Assembly (NCBI RefSeq): GCF_018304765.1 | Contig: NZ_CP072642.1 | Location: 2,137,819 to 2,201,818, forward strand | Direction: 5' to 3' | Length of the DNA stretch: 64,000 nucleotides | From: Chloracidobacterium sp. N | GTDB lineage: Bacteria; Acidobacteriota; Blastocatellia; Chloracidobacteriales; Chloracidobacteriaceae | Shown: in pieces, positions 1-10,182 of the stretch | Position numbering within the stretch: position 1 is the first letter of the stretch | How the letters are laid out: the number at the start of each line of letters is the position of its first letter | Notes under the pieces: generated by a model | What the model saw: the letters and a program-made list of their open reading frames with translations, nothing else | Databases searched by the model: none | What the model was told of the DNA's origin: nothing | Position numbers and translations under genes: made by a program

Positions 1-2371
1 CGGTGGTTGGGCTTGGAGATCGGGAGAAATCATAGGCCACGGCGGCGCTGCCGAAAAGCCCCCGCGTCGGGTCGCCCAGCGCCAGATTCGTAAAGGACTG
101 GCTGCCAGTGAACGTGCCCGGCTCCGGTTGTCCGTCGGCCAGCCGGCGCGGCTGGCTGTAGTACCAGGTCTGGCTCAGTTGGAAGCGCCGCCGGTACAGC
201 CCGCCGGTAAACCCAAAGCTGCGCACGCCACCCAGCACCGGATCAAAATCCAGGCGCAGGTCGGCGGCAAAGGTGGACTGGGGCATCACGCGCAGCTTGA
301 CGTTGACGGGCGAAAAGCGCCGCCCGACGCCGCCGTAGGCAAAGCCGCTGAAGGTCAGCAGCGGCGCAATCTGGTTGCGCTGGCCCGGCACGAGCGCGCC
401 GCCAAAGGTCGGGTCGAAAAAGTATTTCTGGCTGATGGTCAGGCTCAGCACCTCCCGCGCCTGGCGCGTCTGCCCGGTCTCATCGCGGACCGGCGCCAGC
501 AGGCGGTTGACGACCGAATACTCCAGCTCGTTTGTGTTGGCAAAGACATCGAGGGCATCGAAACGCAGGATGCGTGGAAAGTCCTCGATACCGGCCACCC
601 GCCGGTAGATGACCGCCGATTCGATGACGTGCCTGAAACGGGCCCGGCCATCCCTGGCGTAGAAGGTCCGCCCAAGGGCCGGCGGACGGACTTCGAGCGC
701 AAAGTCCACAAACCGCCGGAACAGCGATTCGCCGGACGTTCCCAAGCGCGTCCCCGGCGGCACCACGGACGGCGGCGACGGCAGACCAAAGGCCAGCGGC
801 GGACGCGGCGTGAAGGTTGTTTCGGGATCGAACGTCGCGCCGTAGTAGGTGGCCCGGACGCCCAGCGTCGGCGTGATGCTCCAGCCGCCCAGATCGGGCA
901 GCAGCGCCGTCAGGCGCGGCGCGGCATCCAGGCGCTGCACGAACTCCGGCGTGGTGAAGGTGCGCTGGTTCGTATCAGTACGGGTTTCCGTCCGGCGCAG
1001 CCCGGCCAGACTTGCCTCGCCGCCGGCATACCAGGTCAGACCGGCAAAGCGGCCGAGATAGGTGGGCAGCCAGTCGAAGTTCAGCGCAGGGCTTTTGCGA
1101 ATGGAAAACTCGACCAGGGTGGAGCCACGTGCGCCTTGGGGAATGTTCACCCGTGTCGTCCGGTTTTCGTAAAGCGTGCGGAAGCCAAACGTCGGCGTCT
1201 GCCGGGTCAGGTGCAGAACGATTTTCGACTCCGGGTTGAAGGCATCCTCGAAGGTGTTGCCGAAAATGGCGCGGAAGTCGAAGCTTGACGTGTAGTTGAC
1301 ATCGGCGACGCCGACGAAGCCGTTGGCAAAGTGGTTGATGGCTTTGGCAAAGAACAGTGTCCCGCCCTGGTTGACGCCCGGCCGTCCAAACAGGCGGTCA
1401 GCCACGGTGTAGGTGCCCAGCCGGATGAAGGAATCTTCCGCGAGGGCGGCGCGCAGGGTGGCGCCAAAGCCGAGGCCCCGCGCGCTGTACAGATCGCCCT
1501 GCACGGTCAGGTCGGCGCTGTCGCCCAGGGTCTGGTAGTAGCCCAGCCCGATGGTTCGTCCCTGCAGGGTGTTGTTGCCGAGCGTCGGCAGAAGAAAGCC
1601 GGATTTCCGTTCCCGGCGGTCAATGGGCAGCGCCACGTATGGCAACGGCAGAATGGGCGTTCCCTTGATGCGAAAGGCGGCCCGGCGCGCCGAAGCGTAG
1701 TCGTTGACCCGGATGCGCGCCTCGCGGGCCGTCACCGTCCAGAGCGGAACGGTGTCTTCGCAGCAGGAAGTCAGCTTGGCTTCATAGAGGATGTAGGTAT
1801 CGCGTCCGGTGCGTTCCACCCGCGCGGCGGTGAAGGTCAGCAGCCCGCCGTCGGCGGTCTGGTCGGTGTAGCCGGTCACGTCGTAGAACGTTCCGGTTTT
1901 GCTGCGCACATTGACTTCGGCCCGCCGCGCGGTCAGGCGCTGGTTGGGTTGTGGGTCATAGATGACATTGCCTTCGGCGCGGGCGTCACCGCTGGTTTCG
2001 TCATACACCACGTGGTCGGCCTGCAGCCGCGCGCCGTCGTACGTGATGACGACATAGCCATCGGCATAGAGCGTCGCGCCTACGCGGCGCTGTTCATCGG
2101 CGTCAATCTGGACTGTGGCTCCGGGCGTTGTGCCGGGGCGGACTTGTCCGCCGGGTGTGCCTGGCGCGGCCGGCTGCGGTGTCGGGGGAAGTGGAAGCGC
2201 CTGGGGTGAAGCGGGTGTTCCCGGCGGCCCGACGACGATGACGGGCGCGGCGACTTCGGGTGGCGGGGGCGGCGGCAGGGCGGCCGGGGGTGGGATGTAT
2301 TGGGCGGCGGCGGGCAGGGTCAGGGCCAGCCAGAGCAGTCCGGTCCAGCCGGCAGTGCGAAACAGGGTCAT
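1..2371 (-). CDS. lptD: LPS-assembly outer-membrane protein LptD (OstA), C-terminus beyond the window
   Basis: LptD is the outer-membrane barrel that inserts lipopolysaccharide into the outer leaflet. I translated this strand directly: about 790 residues are visible and the frame is open to the window edge. The N-terminus (MTLFRTAGWTG...) is a signal peptide ending near AAA-Q (residues 21-24). A Pro-rich linker follows to about residue 85. An OstA_N-type segment (ADGYVVITYDGARLQADHV, about 103-121) comes next. The LptD core then shows a Cys pair at 203-204, LPLPYVALP at 241-249 and KSGFLLPTLG at 256-265, all typical family landmarks. Many barrel-like strands follow. The ATG at 2371 is the first Met after an upstream in-frame stop. 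The gene diverges from the protease at 2748. The family call is firm; only the extent is incomplete. Confidence 0.9.
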   Translation of the reverse strand, partial: MTLFRTAGWTGLLWLALTLPAAAQYIPPPAALPPPPPPEVAAPVIVVGPPGTPASPQALPLPPTPQPAAPGTPGGQVRPGTTPGATVQIDADEQRRVGATLYADGYVVITYDGARLQADHVVYDETSGDARAEGNVIYDPQPNQRLTARRAEVNVRSKTGTFYDVTGYTDQTADGGLLTFTAARVERTGRDTYILYEAKLTSCCEDTVPLWTVTAREARIRVNDYASARRAAFRIKGTPILPLPYVALPIDRRERKSGFLLPTLGNNTLQGRTIGLGYYQTLGDSADLTVQGDLYSARGLGFGATLRAALAEDSFIRLGTYTVADRLFGRPGVNQGGTLFFAKAINHFANGFVGVADVNYTSSFDFRAIFGNTFEDAFNPESKIVLHLTRQTPTFGFRTLYENRTTRVNIPQGARGSTLVEFSIRKSPALNFDWLPTYLGRFAGLTWYAGGEASLAGLRRTETRTDTNQRTFTTPEFVQRLDAAPRLTALLPDLGGWSITPTLGVRATYYGATFDPETTFTPRPPLAFGLPSPPSVVPPGTRLGTSGESLFRRFVDFALEVRPPALGRTFYARDGRARFRHVIESAVIYRRVAGIEDFPRILRFDALDVFANTNELEYSVVNRLLAPVRDETGQTRQAREVLSLTISQKYFFDPTFGGALVPGQRNQIAPLLTFSGFAYGGVGRRFSPVNVKLRVMPQSTFAADLRLDFDPVLGGVRSFGFTGGLYRRRFQLSQTWYYSQPRRLADGQPEPGTFTGSQSFTNLALGDPTRGLFGSAAVAYDFSRSPSPTT

Positions 2372-2747
2372 CGCGTCAGTAATAAAGGCGCGCAAGTATC
2401 AGGCATGTATCCGAGTCGCCGCGACTCTAGGCCAAAGCGGTCTGCCGTTTGAAGTGTAAAGTCATTCGGACCTGCCCGGCAGCGCCGGATATTCCCCGCA
2501 CCGATGGATGTTCAGCCCGATTGCACTGAACCCGATTGCGCTGAGCAGACTTTTCTGTTTCTATCATCAGTTAAAAAACGCACGGACTCCCTGAATACGG
2601 CGCTACCTCGTCTCTGGCAACTGTCCCGGCTCTGGTGAACCGCCGGTCACGCCTGTCGCCAGACAGGGTTGCACATTCACCTTCTTCCCAACCGGGAAGA
2701 GGATTCAACCCCGCTATCTCCACTCTGATTTGAAAGGAAATCTGCCA
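2372..2747. promoter_or_regulatory. Divergent lptD / protease intergenic region
   Basis: This 376-bp spacer holds no convincing gene. It contains a palindrome GAGTCGC-C-GCGACTC at 2413-2427, about 42 bp upstream of the lptD start. It also holds a 15-bp unit repeated head to tail at 2516-2530 and 2531-2545 (CCCGATTGCRCTGAR). A ribosome-binding site AAAGGA at 2733-2738 serves the protease ATG at 2748. I could not assign confident -35/-10 boxes in either direction. Confidence 0.45.
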
Positions 2748-5700
2748 ATGTCTTCGACCTCGCAACGTCGTCCACAGCGCGCCAAGTGGCTGGCAGGACT
2801 GGTGGCAACGGCGGCACTGGCCGGATTGACGGCACTGCCGCTCGTACGGGTCAGCAGCGCCCCGCCAACCGACACCGGCAAAGGGCGGCGCTTTCAACTG
2901 GCCGCTCCGTATGACTTCACGGCTGAAACGCACGGTCACAAATTCATCACCCGGACAGCCGATGCACGTGCCGAAGCGGAACGCTTGGGGGCGCAATTGG
3001 TGGCTGACTACGGGACATTTCAACTCTATAGCACTGACAGCGACAACACTTCCGCCTTTGGAAACACCAGCGGTATTGAGATGGCCGACGAATTCAACGT
3101 CGTCCACCTGAATGTACCCATCAACACCACGTCCCGGGGTGCGCAGGAGTTGGCAGAGGCAGGGAAAGCAGCCCAGGAACGGCTGTATCCCGGCGGCAAG
3201 CGCCTTCACGTCGTCCAGTTTGCCGGCCCAACGCGGCCCGAATGGTTTTCCGCGCTTCAGAAGACTGGTGCCCGCATCATCAACTACCTGCCGCACAATG
3301 CCTATCTTGTTTACGGCGACGCAGCCAGCCTTGAGCGCGTTTCGCGGTTGGGCGAAGACGCGCGCCAGACAGGCGACACCACCAAGGTGACAAAAAGCTT
3401 CAAGCAGTGGGACGGCCCCTATCTTGCCGCCTTCAAACTTGACCCCAGCACGGCGGAGGTTGCCCTGGAGGGCACACAGCGATATGCCGTACAGCTCGTT
3501 GCTGACCCAGACACCAATCAGGCAACCCTCCAACTGGCGGAAAGCTTCGTCGGCAAACCGGCCATCCAGAAGTATCAGATTGCCGATTTCGTGAACTTCA
3601 TCGTGGAGCTGCCTTCCAGCGCCCTGATGAGGCTGGCGGCGCAGGAAGACGTGATTTCCATCATGCCCTACACCGAGCCGACCCTGCTCGATGAACGGCA
3701 GAACCAGATTCTCATCAACAGCCTGACGGGTGGCATCCCGAACCTTTCAACGCCCTATGCCACGTTTCTGACGGCGGCCGGCTTTCCACCCCTCAACTCG
3801 ACCTTCACCTCGGCTTTCGTGGTGGATGTCGGTGACCAAATGGTGGACAGCGGAAACTCCATCGCCGGGGCGACCACACCCCCGCCGGGCGGGCCGCCCA
3901 ACCACACGACCGGCCTTCCTCCCACCTCTCACTTCGCTCTCTACCTCGCCGGTAACATCTCGCAACCAAGCCGGCTGGTGTATGCCAAGTGGGAAAGCAC
4001 AACCTCTCCAACGCCAGGAACTAACGACGTACGCGGCTGCGGTATCGGCCACGGAACCCTCTGCGCGCATATCATCGCCGGCAACGTACCGGCGTCACTG
4101 CCCCGCACCCTGCCCCACGCCGAAAGTGCCTCCCCGAACTTCTACTACGGTCTGGGCGTGGCTCCCTTCGTGCAGATTGGCAGTTCAGCCATTTTCAACT
4201 CCGGTGGCACGTTTGTTAACCCCAACTTCAACGACATGCTTGCGCGGTCATACCAGTATGGCGCGCGCATCAGCTCGAACAGTTGGGGTGCGCCGGTCTC
4301 CGGCGCGTACAACACGAGCTCACAAGCCTACGACTTTCTCGTGCGTGACGCCCAGCGCACCGGATCGGTCTTCCCGACACCGGGCAACCAGGAAATGGTC
4401 ATCGTGTTTGCTGCCGGCAACAACGGCCCCGGGGCCCAAACGGTTGGTTCACCGGGCACCGCGAAGAACGTCATTACGGCGGGTGGCAATCAAAACACCC
4501 GTAATGCTGGTGAGAACGCGGAAAACATGTACGGCTCTTCTAGCCGTGGCCCATGCGCTGACGGACGCCGGAAACCCGAAGTGCTGGCGCCAGCAACAGC
4601 AGTTTCCGGGGGGGTGCTCCAGGTTGGCACACCCGACCCAACCGGCCCCGGCAACCCTGATTCCTGTGTGACAAGTGCCCCCTTACCCGGAACAACCGGC
4701 TATTATCGTGCCTCGACCGGAACGAGCTTTGCCTGTCCGGCGGTTGCAGGTGGTGCGGCGCTCGTCCGGCAGTATTTCCTCAACAACCCCGGCCCGCCCT
4801 TCAACGGCACCGCGCCCAGCCCGGCAATGACCAAGGCGTATCTGATGAACTCCGCCCAGTACATGACGGGCACGGGCGCGGGAGACACGCTCTGGTCAAA
4901 CAACCAGGGCATGGGCCGTATGGCGCTCGACCGCGCGTTTGACAGCGCCCCACGGGTGCTGCGTGACCAGGTTCCGGCGGACAAATTCACAGCAAGCGGA
5001 CAGGTTCGGACTCTGGCCGTAACCTTTCCGGCCTCCGGGCCTCTGCGTATCACACTGGCGTGGACGGATGTCCCCGGCGCTACAACCGGTAGCGGACCGC
5101 GCCTTGTCAACGACCTTGACCTTCAGGTGAGTGTTGGTGGTGACACCTATCGCGGCAACAACTTCTCCGGGGCCAACTCCACCACCGGCATCACCTTTGA
5201 CCGTCTCAACAACGCCGAGAGTGTTTTCCTTCCGGCAGGCAGCTACCCGGCCGGGACACCTGTGATCATTCAGGTAAGTGCCTTCAACATTGCCGGTGAC
5301 GGCGTCCCAGGTGATACCCACCCACTCGACCAGGACTATGCACTGGTGGTGTACAACGCGCAGACGCTAACGGGTCCCCTCGTGGCCTTCGCCGGCCAGA
5401 CCACGGCCGAGTTGCCGGGACCGACCAACAGCGACGGCGACGGCTTCTTTGAACCCTGCGAGACCCTGCAATCGGCCATCACGGTAACGAATGTAGGCAC
5501 CTCGACGGCAACGGGCGTCAATGCCACCATTACCTCAACGACACCAGGGGTGACGATTGTCAATGGCAGCGCAAGCTTTGGCTCGCTGGGACCGGGCGGC
5601 AGCGCGACCGGCAACGTGACCTTCAAGCTCCTGCCGACCTTTGTGCCGGGGACGACCGTCACCATCAACGTGTCCATCACGTTTGGGCCGGGCAGCGGAT

Positions 5701-6932
5701 CGAGCACGGCGAGCTACACAGTGCCGACAAGTTGCCCGTTGACGCCGGGCGGCACGTTTACCTTCTCCAACCCGGCGCCGATCACCATTCCGCTTTCGGG
5801 TCCGGCGACGCCTTATCCATCTACCATCAACGTGAGTGGCATTCCTACGGGACATGTGGTCACAAAGGTGACAGTGACGATCAACAACTTCAACCACACC
5901 TGGCCCAGCGACGTGGGGGTGGCCCTGCGGGGTCCGGGCGGTCAGATTTGTGTGCTGTTCAACAACGCTATCGGCGGCTCCGGTGGCGTGACGGGCCGCA
6001 CTTACACGTTTGACCAAGCATTCCCGCCATTGCCAGCGACGGGCTTCCCGCCCAGTGGGACCTATGGCCCGAACAACAATAGTACGACACGGACCTTCGC
6101 GGCCCCGCTGCCATCGCCGCCCTACAACAGCAACCTGAACATCTTCAACGGGTTGTCCGGGGCAAGCGTGAACGGTACGTGGGAACTGTTTGTGCAGGAC
6201 TTCGTCGGTGGTGATGCCGGCAACATCAACGGTGGCTGGTCCATCGCCATCCAGACCGGCACGCTCAACTGCTCCACCACAGCACCCTGCCTGACAAACG
6301 TCAACCCGCAGGTGCAGATGCTGATTTACCCGTCGGCAACCACGGCGCTGTTTGGCTGCCCCGGCTATCCGTTGCAGGCGACGCTGGTTGGGCTGCTGAC
6401 CAACATTGGTGCAGCACCTCTCTCCAACATCGCCATTCAGGTGAAAGGGCTGGGCTTCCCGGACTTCACCAATCCGAACGCCGTCATTCTGGCGTCGCCC
6501 AATCCACACCGGTTGGCGTCGGCGGATGACTACTTCGGGCCGTGTGCCTTCACCGGCGGACAGGCTGGCTCGATTCAGACCACCCTCAATGGGCAGCCGC
6601 CGATTGGCTTTGGTGCGCCAATTGGCTCGCTGGCAGCGGGACAGTCCACCAACATCTTCTTCCGGGTGTACATGCCTTCGACCGGCCCGGTTCGCCTGCT
6701 GGTGGATGTGCTGGCGATTGTCGGCCCGGTTTCAACGACGGAAAGCGTTGAGAACCAGCGGCAGGTGATTCGGACGATGGTGGTTGAAGTGTCCCCTGAT
6801 GCCAACGGCAAAATGGTGGCGCGGGTCATCAGCGATGAGCCTGTGACGCCAAAGGCCACGTCTGGCGAGGATGCCACAGCGACGACGCCTGCCCGGACGC
6901 CGGTTGTGATGGCTCCCGGGCGGCGGCGCTAG
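2748..6932 (+). CDS. Secreted S8 family subtilisin-like serine protease with C-terminal P-domain
   Basis: A 1394-aa exported protease. The ATG at 2748 is preferred over an upstream in-frame TTG at 2730 because AAAGGA lies 9 bp before it. An N-terminal Arg/Lys-rich signal sequence ends near VSSA. The long prodomain-like region runs to about residue 340. The catalytic Asp is at about 360 (VVDVGD), His at 435 (GIGHGTLCAHIIAG) and Ser at 660 (GTSFACPAVAGG). The oxyanion Asn motif AAGNNGPG lies between them. Residues about 1003-1175 match a proprotein-convertase P-domain (HTWPSDVGVALRGPGG, GTWELFVQDFVGGDAG). The last 200 residues look like an Ig-like or CARDB-type module. No TM anchor is evident at the C-terminus, so it is probably secreted or surface-retained. 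The specific substrate is unknown. Confidence 0.9.
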   Translation: MSSTSQRRPQRAKWLAGLVATAALAGLTALPLVRVSSAPPTDTGKGRRFQLAAPYDFTAETHGHKFITRTADARAEAERLGAQLVADYGTFQLYSTDSDNTSAFGNTSGIEMADEFNVVHLNVPINTTSRGAQELAEAGKAAQERLYPGGKRLHVVQFAGPTRPEWFSALQKTGARIINYLPHNAYLVYGDAASLERVSRLGEDARQTGDTTKVTKSFKQWDGPYLAAFKLDPSTAEVALEGTQRYAVQLVADPDTNQATLQLAESFVGKPAIQKYQIADFVNFIVELPSSALMRLAAQEDVISIMPYTEPTLLDERQNQILINSLTGGIPNLSTPYATFLTAAGFPPLNSTFTSAFVVDVGDQMVDSGNSIAGATTPPPGGPPNHTTGLPPTSHFALYLAGNISQPSRLVYAKWESTTSPTPGTNDVRGCGIGHGTLCAHIIAGNVPASLPRTLPHAESASPNFYYGLGVAPFVQIGSSAIFNSGGTFVNPNFNDMLARSYQYGARISSNSWGAPVSGAYNTSSQAYDFLVRDAQRTGSVFPTPGNQEMVIVFAAGNNGPGAQTVGSPGTAKNVITAGGNQNTRNAGENAENMYGSSSRGPCADGRRKPEVLAPATAVSGGVLQVGTPDPTGPGNPDSCVTSAPLPGTTGYYRASTGTSFACPAVAGGAALVRQYFLNNPGPPFNGTAPSPAMTKAYLMNSAQYMTGTGAGDTLWSNNQGMGRMALDRAFDSAPRVLRDQVPADKFTASGQVRTLAVTFPASGPLRITLAWTDVPGATTGSGPRLVNDLDLQVSVGGDTYRGNNFSGANSTTGITFDRLNNAESVFLPAGSYPAGTPVIIQVSAFNIAGDGVPGDTHPLDQDYALVVYNAQTLTGPLVAFAGQTTAELPGPTNSDGDGFFEPCETLQSAITVTNVGTSTATGVNATITSTTPGVTIVNGSASFGSLGPGGSATGNVTFKLLPTFVPGTTVTINVSITFGPGSGSSTASYTVPTSCPLTPGGTFTFSNPAPITIPLSGPATPYPSTINVSGIPTGHVVTKVTVTINNFNHTWPSDVGVALRGPGGQICVLFNNAIGGSGGVTGRTYTFDQAFPPLPATGFPPSGTYGPNNNSTTRTFAAPLPSPPYNSNLNIFNGLSGASVNGTWELFVQDFVGGDAGNINGGWSIAIQTGTLNCSTTAPCLTNVNPQVQMLIYPSATTALFGCPGYPLQATLVGLLTNIGAAPLSNIAIQVKGLGFPDFTNPNAVILASPNPHRLASADDYFGPCAFTGGQAGSIQTTLNGQPPIGFGAPIGSLAAGQSTNIFFRVYMPSTGPVRLLVDVLAIVGPVSTTESVENQRQVIRTMVVEVSPDANGKMVARVISDEPVTPKATSGEDATATTPARTPVVMAPGRRR

Positions 6933-6969
6933 GCTTCAAACCTGGTCGGGGTAGCCTGACCTGATTTCC

Positions 6970-7006
6970 GGCGGTCACGCTCTGATGCGGGCGTGACCGC
7001 CTTTTT
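6970..7006 (+). terminator. Rho-independent terminator after the S8 protease
   Basis: A perfect 11-bp stem, GGCGGTCACGC at 6970-6980 with GCGTGACCGCC at 6991-7001, encloses a 10-nt loop and is followed by TTTTT. It lies 38 bp after the protease stop. Confidence 0.9.
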
Positions 7007-7137
7007 ACTTCCTGCCCGAACGGTTTCCAGGTTTTTCTGCATTTTCTCCAGGCTTGAAAAAATGATGACCTTGGCCGGATGCTTTCCCGCAACAATCAGA
7101 CTCGAAAAGCCAAACCACCGGAACAGGCAATGCAGGC

Positions 7138-7170
7138 AAAAAAAGTGGCGGCGTCACGCGACGCCGCCAC
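7138..7170 (-). terminator. Rho-independent terminator after groEL
   Basis: Read on the minus strand, an 11-bp stem GTGGCGGCGTC / GACGCCGCCAC with a 4-nt loop is followed by seven T residues. It lies just after the groEL stop at 7198. Confidence 0.92.
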
Positions 7171-7197
7171 GGAGGACAACCCCAACGGGACTGGGGA

Positions 7198-8880
<1,683 letters not shown>

Positions 8881-8919
8881 TCAGCTACCAGTGCCGCCGG
8901 CTGTCAGGTTCAGACACTC

Positions 8920-8954
8920 CAACGGGCAAGCCCAGGGTGTGGACTTGCCCGTTG
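8920..8954 (-). repeat. Perfect 11-bp hairpin between groES and groEL
   Basis: CAACGGGCAAG at 8920-8930 pairs perfectly with CTTGCCCGTTG at 8944-8954 around a 13-nt loop. There is no T-tract on either side, so it is not a standard terminator. Its place, 10 bp after the groES stop at 8965, fits an mRNA processing or stability element, or a partial attenuator that adjusts the GroES:GroEL ratio. The function is inferred. Confidence 0.7.
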
Positions 8955-8964
8955 CGTCGAACCA

Positions 8965-9282
8965 TCACTTGGCAGCCGCTTTGCCTTTCCCCTCGATGAT
9001 GCCCAGAATTTCGTCCTCACGCATGATGAGAAACTCTTCACCATCAATCTTGACTTCCGAACCGGAATACTTGCCAAACAGCACGCGGTCACCGACCTGG
9101 ACATCCAGCGGCGTCCGGCTGCCGTCTTCCCGCAGCTTCCCGCTTCCAACGGCAATGACTTCCCCTTCCTGGGGCTTTTCCTTGGCCGTGTCAGGGATGA
9201 TGATGCCGCCACGGACCTGCTCCGTCTCGGCGATGCGTTTGACGATCACGCGGTCGTACAGTGGACGAATCGTCGCAGCCAT
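8965..9282 (-). CDS. groES: Co-chaperonin GroES (10 kDa)
   Basis: The lid of the GroEL folding chamber. It is 105 aa with typical family features: the N-terminal [11 protein letters not shown], the mobile-loop region around [20 protein letters not shown] and the [18 protein letters not shown] segment near the C-terminus. An AAGGAG site precedes the ATG on the minus strand. It is the first gene of the operon and is controlled by the sigma-70-type promoter and CIRCE operator just upstream, so HrcA-mediated heat-shock repression is expected. Confidence 0.97.
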   Translation of the reverse strand: MAATIRPLYDRVIVKRIAETEQVRGGIIIPDTAKEKPQEGEVIAVGSGKLREDGSRTPLDVQVGDRVLFGKYSGSEVKIDGEEFLIMREDEILGIIEGKGKAAAK

Positions 9283-9333
9283 ATTGCTTACTCCTTGCCT
9301 AAATGTTGATTCGACGTATGATAGCGACGCAGA

Positions 9334-9360
9334 TTAGCACCTGCGTCCTGCGAGTGCTAA
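9334..9360 (-). promoter_or_regulatory. CIRCE operator (HrcA-binding inverted repeat) upstream of groES
   Basis: The 27-bp layout matches the CIRCE consensus TTAGCACTC-N9-GAGTGCTAA. One arm is perfect (GAGTGCTAA, 9352-9360). The other reads TTAGCACCT (9334-9342), 7 of 9 matches. It overlaps the -10 region of the groES promoter, as expected for a repressor site. Confidence 0.92.
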
Positions 9361-9386
9361 TATAGCGCAGCCTTCGGGACTGTCAA
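9359..9386 (-). promoter_or_regulatory. groESL promoter (housekeeping sigma type)
   Basis: On the minus strand a perfect TTGACA (-35, 9386-9381) is separated by 16 bp from TATATT (-10, 9364-9359). The -10 box abuts the CIRCE repeat, so HrcA bound there would block initiation. Confidence 0.85.
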
Positions 9387-9465
9387 GAGGGCACACACCA
9401 CCCGATGCTTTCGGGGCCGAGGCTTCCGGTGGCCCGGCCGGGATGCCAAACCGGAACCGACCACG

Positions 9466-10182
9466 CTACGGCGATGGAGGGACAGAAGATGCAGCCCACT
9501 GCCGCCCGGGGCTGTGCACCCACCAGATGAGATAGGCCACCACCAGCAATCCGCCGAAGCCAAGCGTTACCGCCCCAACCCGCACGGCGTCCTCGGGCGT
9601 GGTCAACTGCGCCACCACATCGGCCAGCAGGGCCACGGGGCGGTGCAGGACATCCCAACTGTTCCAGCGCCCAAACCGCCCCAGATACACACCAAAGCCG
9701 GCCAGCGGACACGACAGCAGCACCACGCCCCAGCCCGCCAGCGGTGAAAAGCGCCACTCAACCCACTCGTGAATGAGATGCAGCGAAACCAGCCCCAACC
9801 ACAGCGCCGCCAGCGCAAATGAAGTCAGCAGCAGCACATCGAACCACAGCGGCGCGCGTCCATAGGGCGACAGATGGATGAAATCCGTGAAGACGTAGGG
9901 CGCGTTCGGAAAAAAGAGCAGCCATCCGGCGAGCAGCCCCACCCCAACCATCCGCTGCCGGACGTGCGCCAGCCAGAAGGCAAAGCCAAGCGGTACGGCT
10001 GCCAGAAAGAGATTCCACACCAGAAAGGTGTAACCCAGATGGCTGGTCAGCCGCCACCGGACCAGCAGCAGTCCCAGACACCACAGCAGGGCCAACCCCA
10101 GCGCCGCCAGCAGTGGCCACCATTGTCGCCCATGCGGGGCCGCCGGGCTACCCACGGTCCGGCCGGCCGGCATCCGTCTCAC
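9466..10182 (-). CDS. DUF1361 family integral membrane protein
   Basis: A 238-aa multi-pass membrane protein of unknown function. It has about six to seven hydrophobic helices and the DUF1361 landmarks: FLVWNLFLAAVPLGFAF, LLFFPNAPYVFTDFIHL and YLGRFGRWNSWDVL. The GTG start at 10182 overlaps the fabF stop (GTGA), which suggests translational coupling. An alternative ATG lies at 10173. The co-transcription with fabF hints at an envelope or lipid connection, but nothing in the sequence shows a specific activity. Confidence 0.8.
   Translation of the reverse strand: MRRMPAGRTVGSPAAPHGRQWWPLLAALGLALLWCLGLLLVRWRLTSHLGYTFLVWNLFLAAVPLGFAFWLAHVRQRMVGVGLLAGWLLFFPNAPYVFTDFIHLSPYGRAPLWFDVLLLTSFALAALWLGLVSLHLIHEWVEWRFSPLAGWGVVLLSCPLAGFGVYLGRFGRWNSWDVLHRPVALLADVVAQLTTPEDAVRVGAVTLGFGGLLVVAYLIWWVHSPGRQWAASSVPPSP

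Noticed and set aside
2516-2545. CRISPR-like repeat
   Set aside because: Two copies of a 15-bp unit in direct contact are too short and have no spacers.
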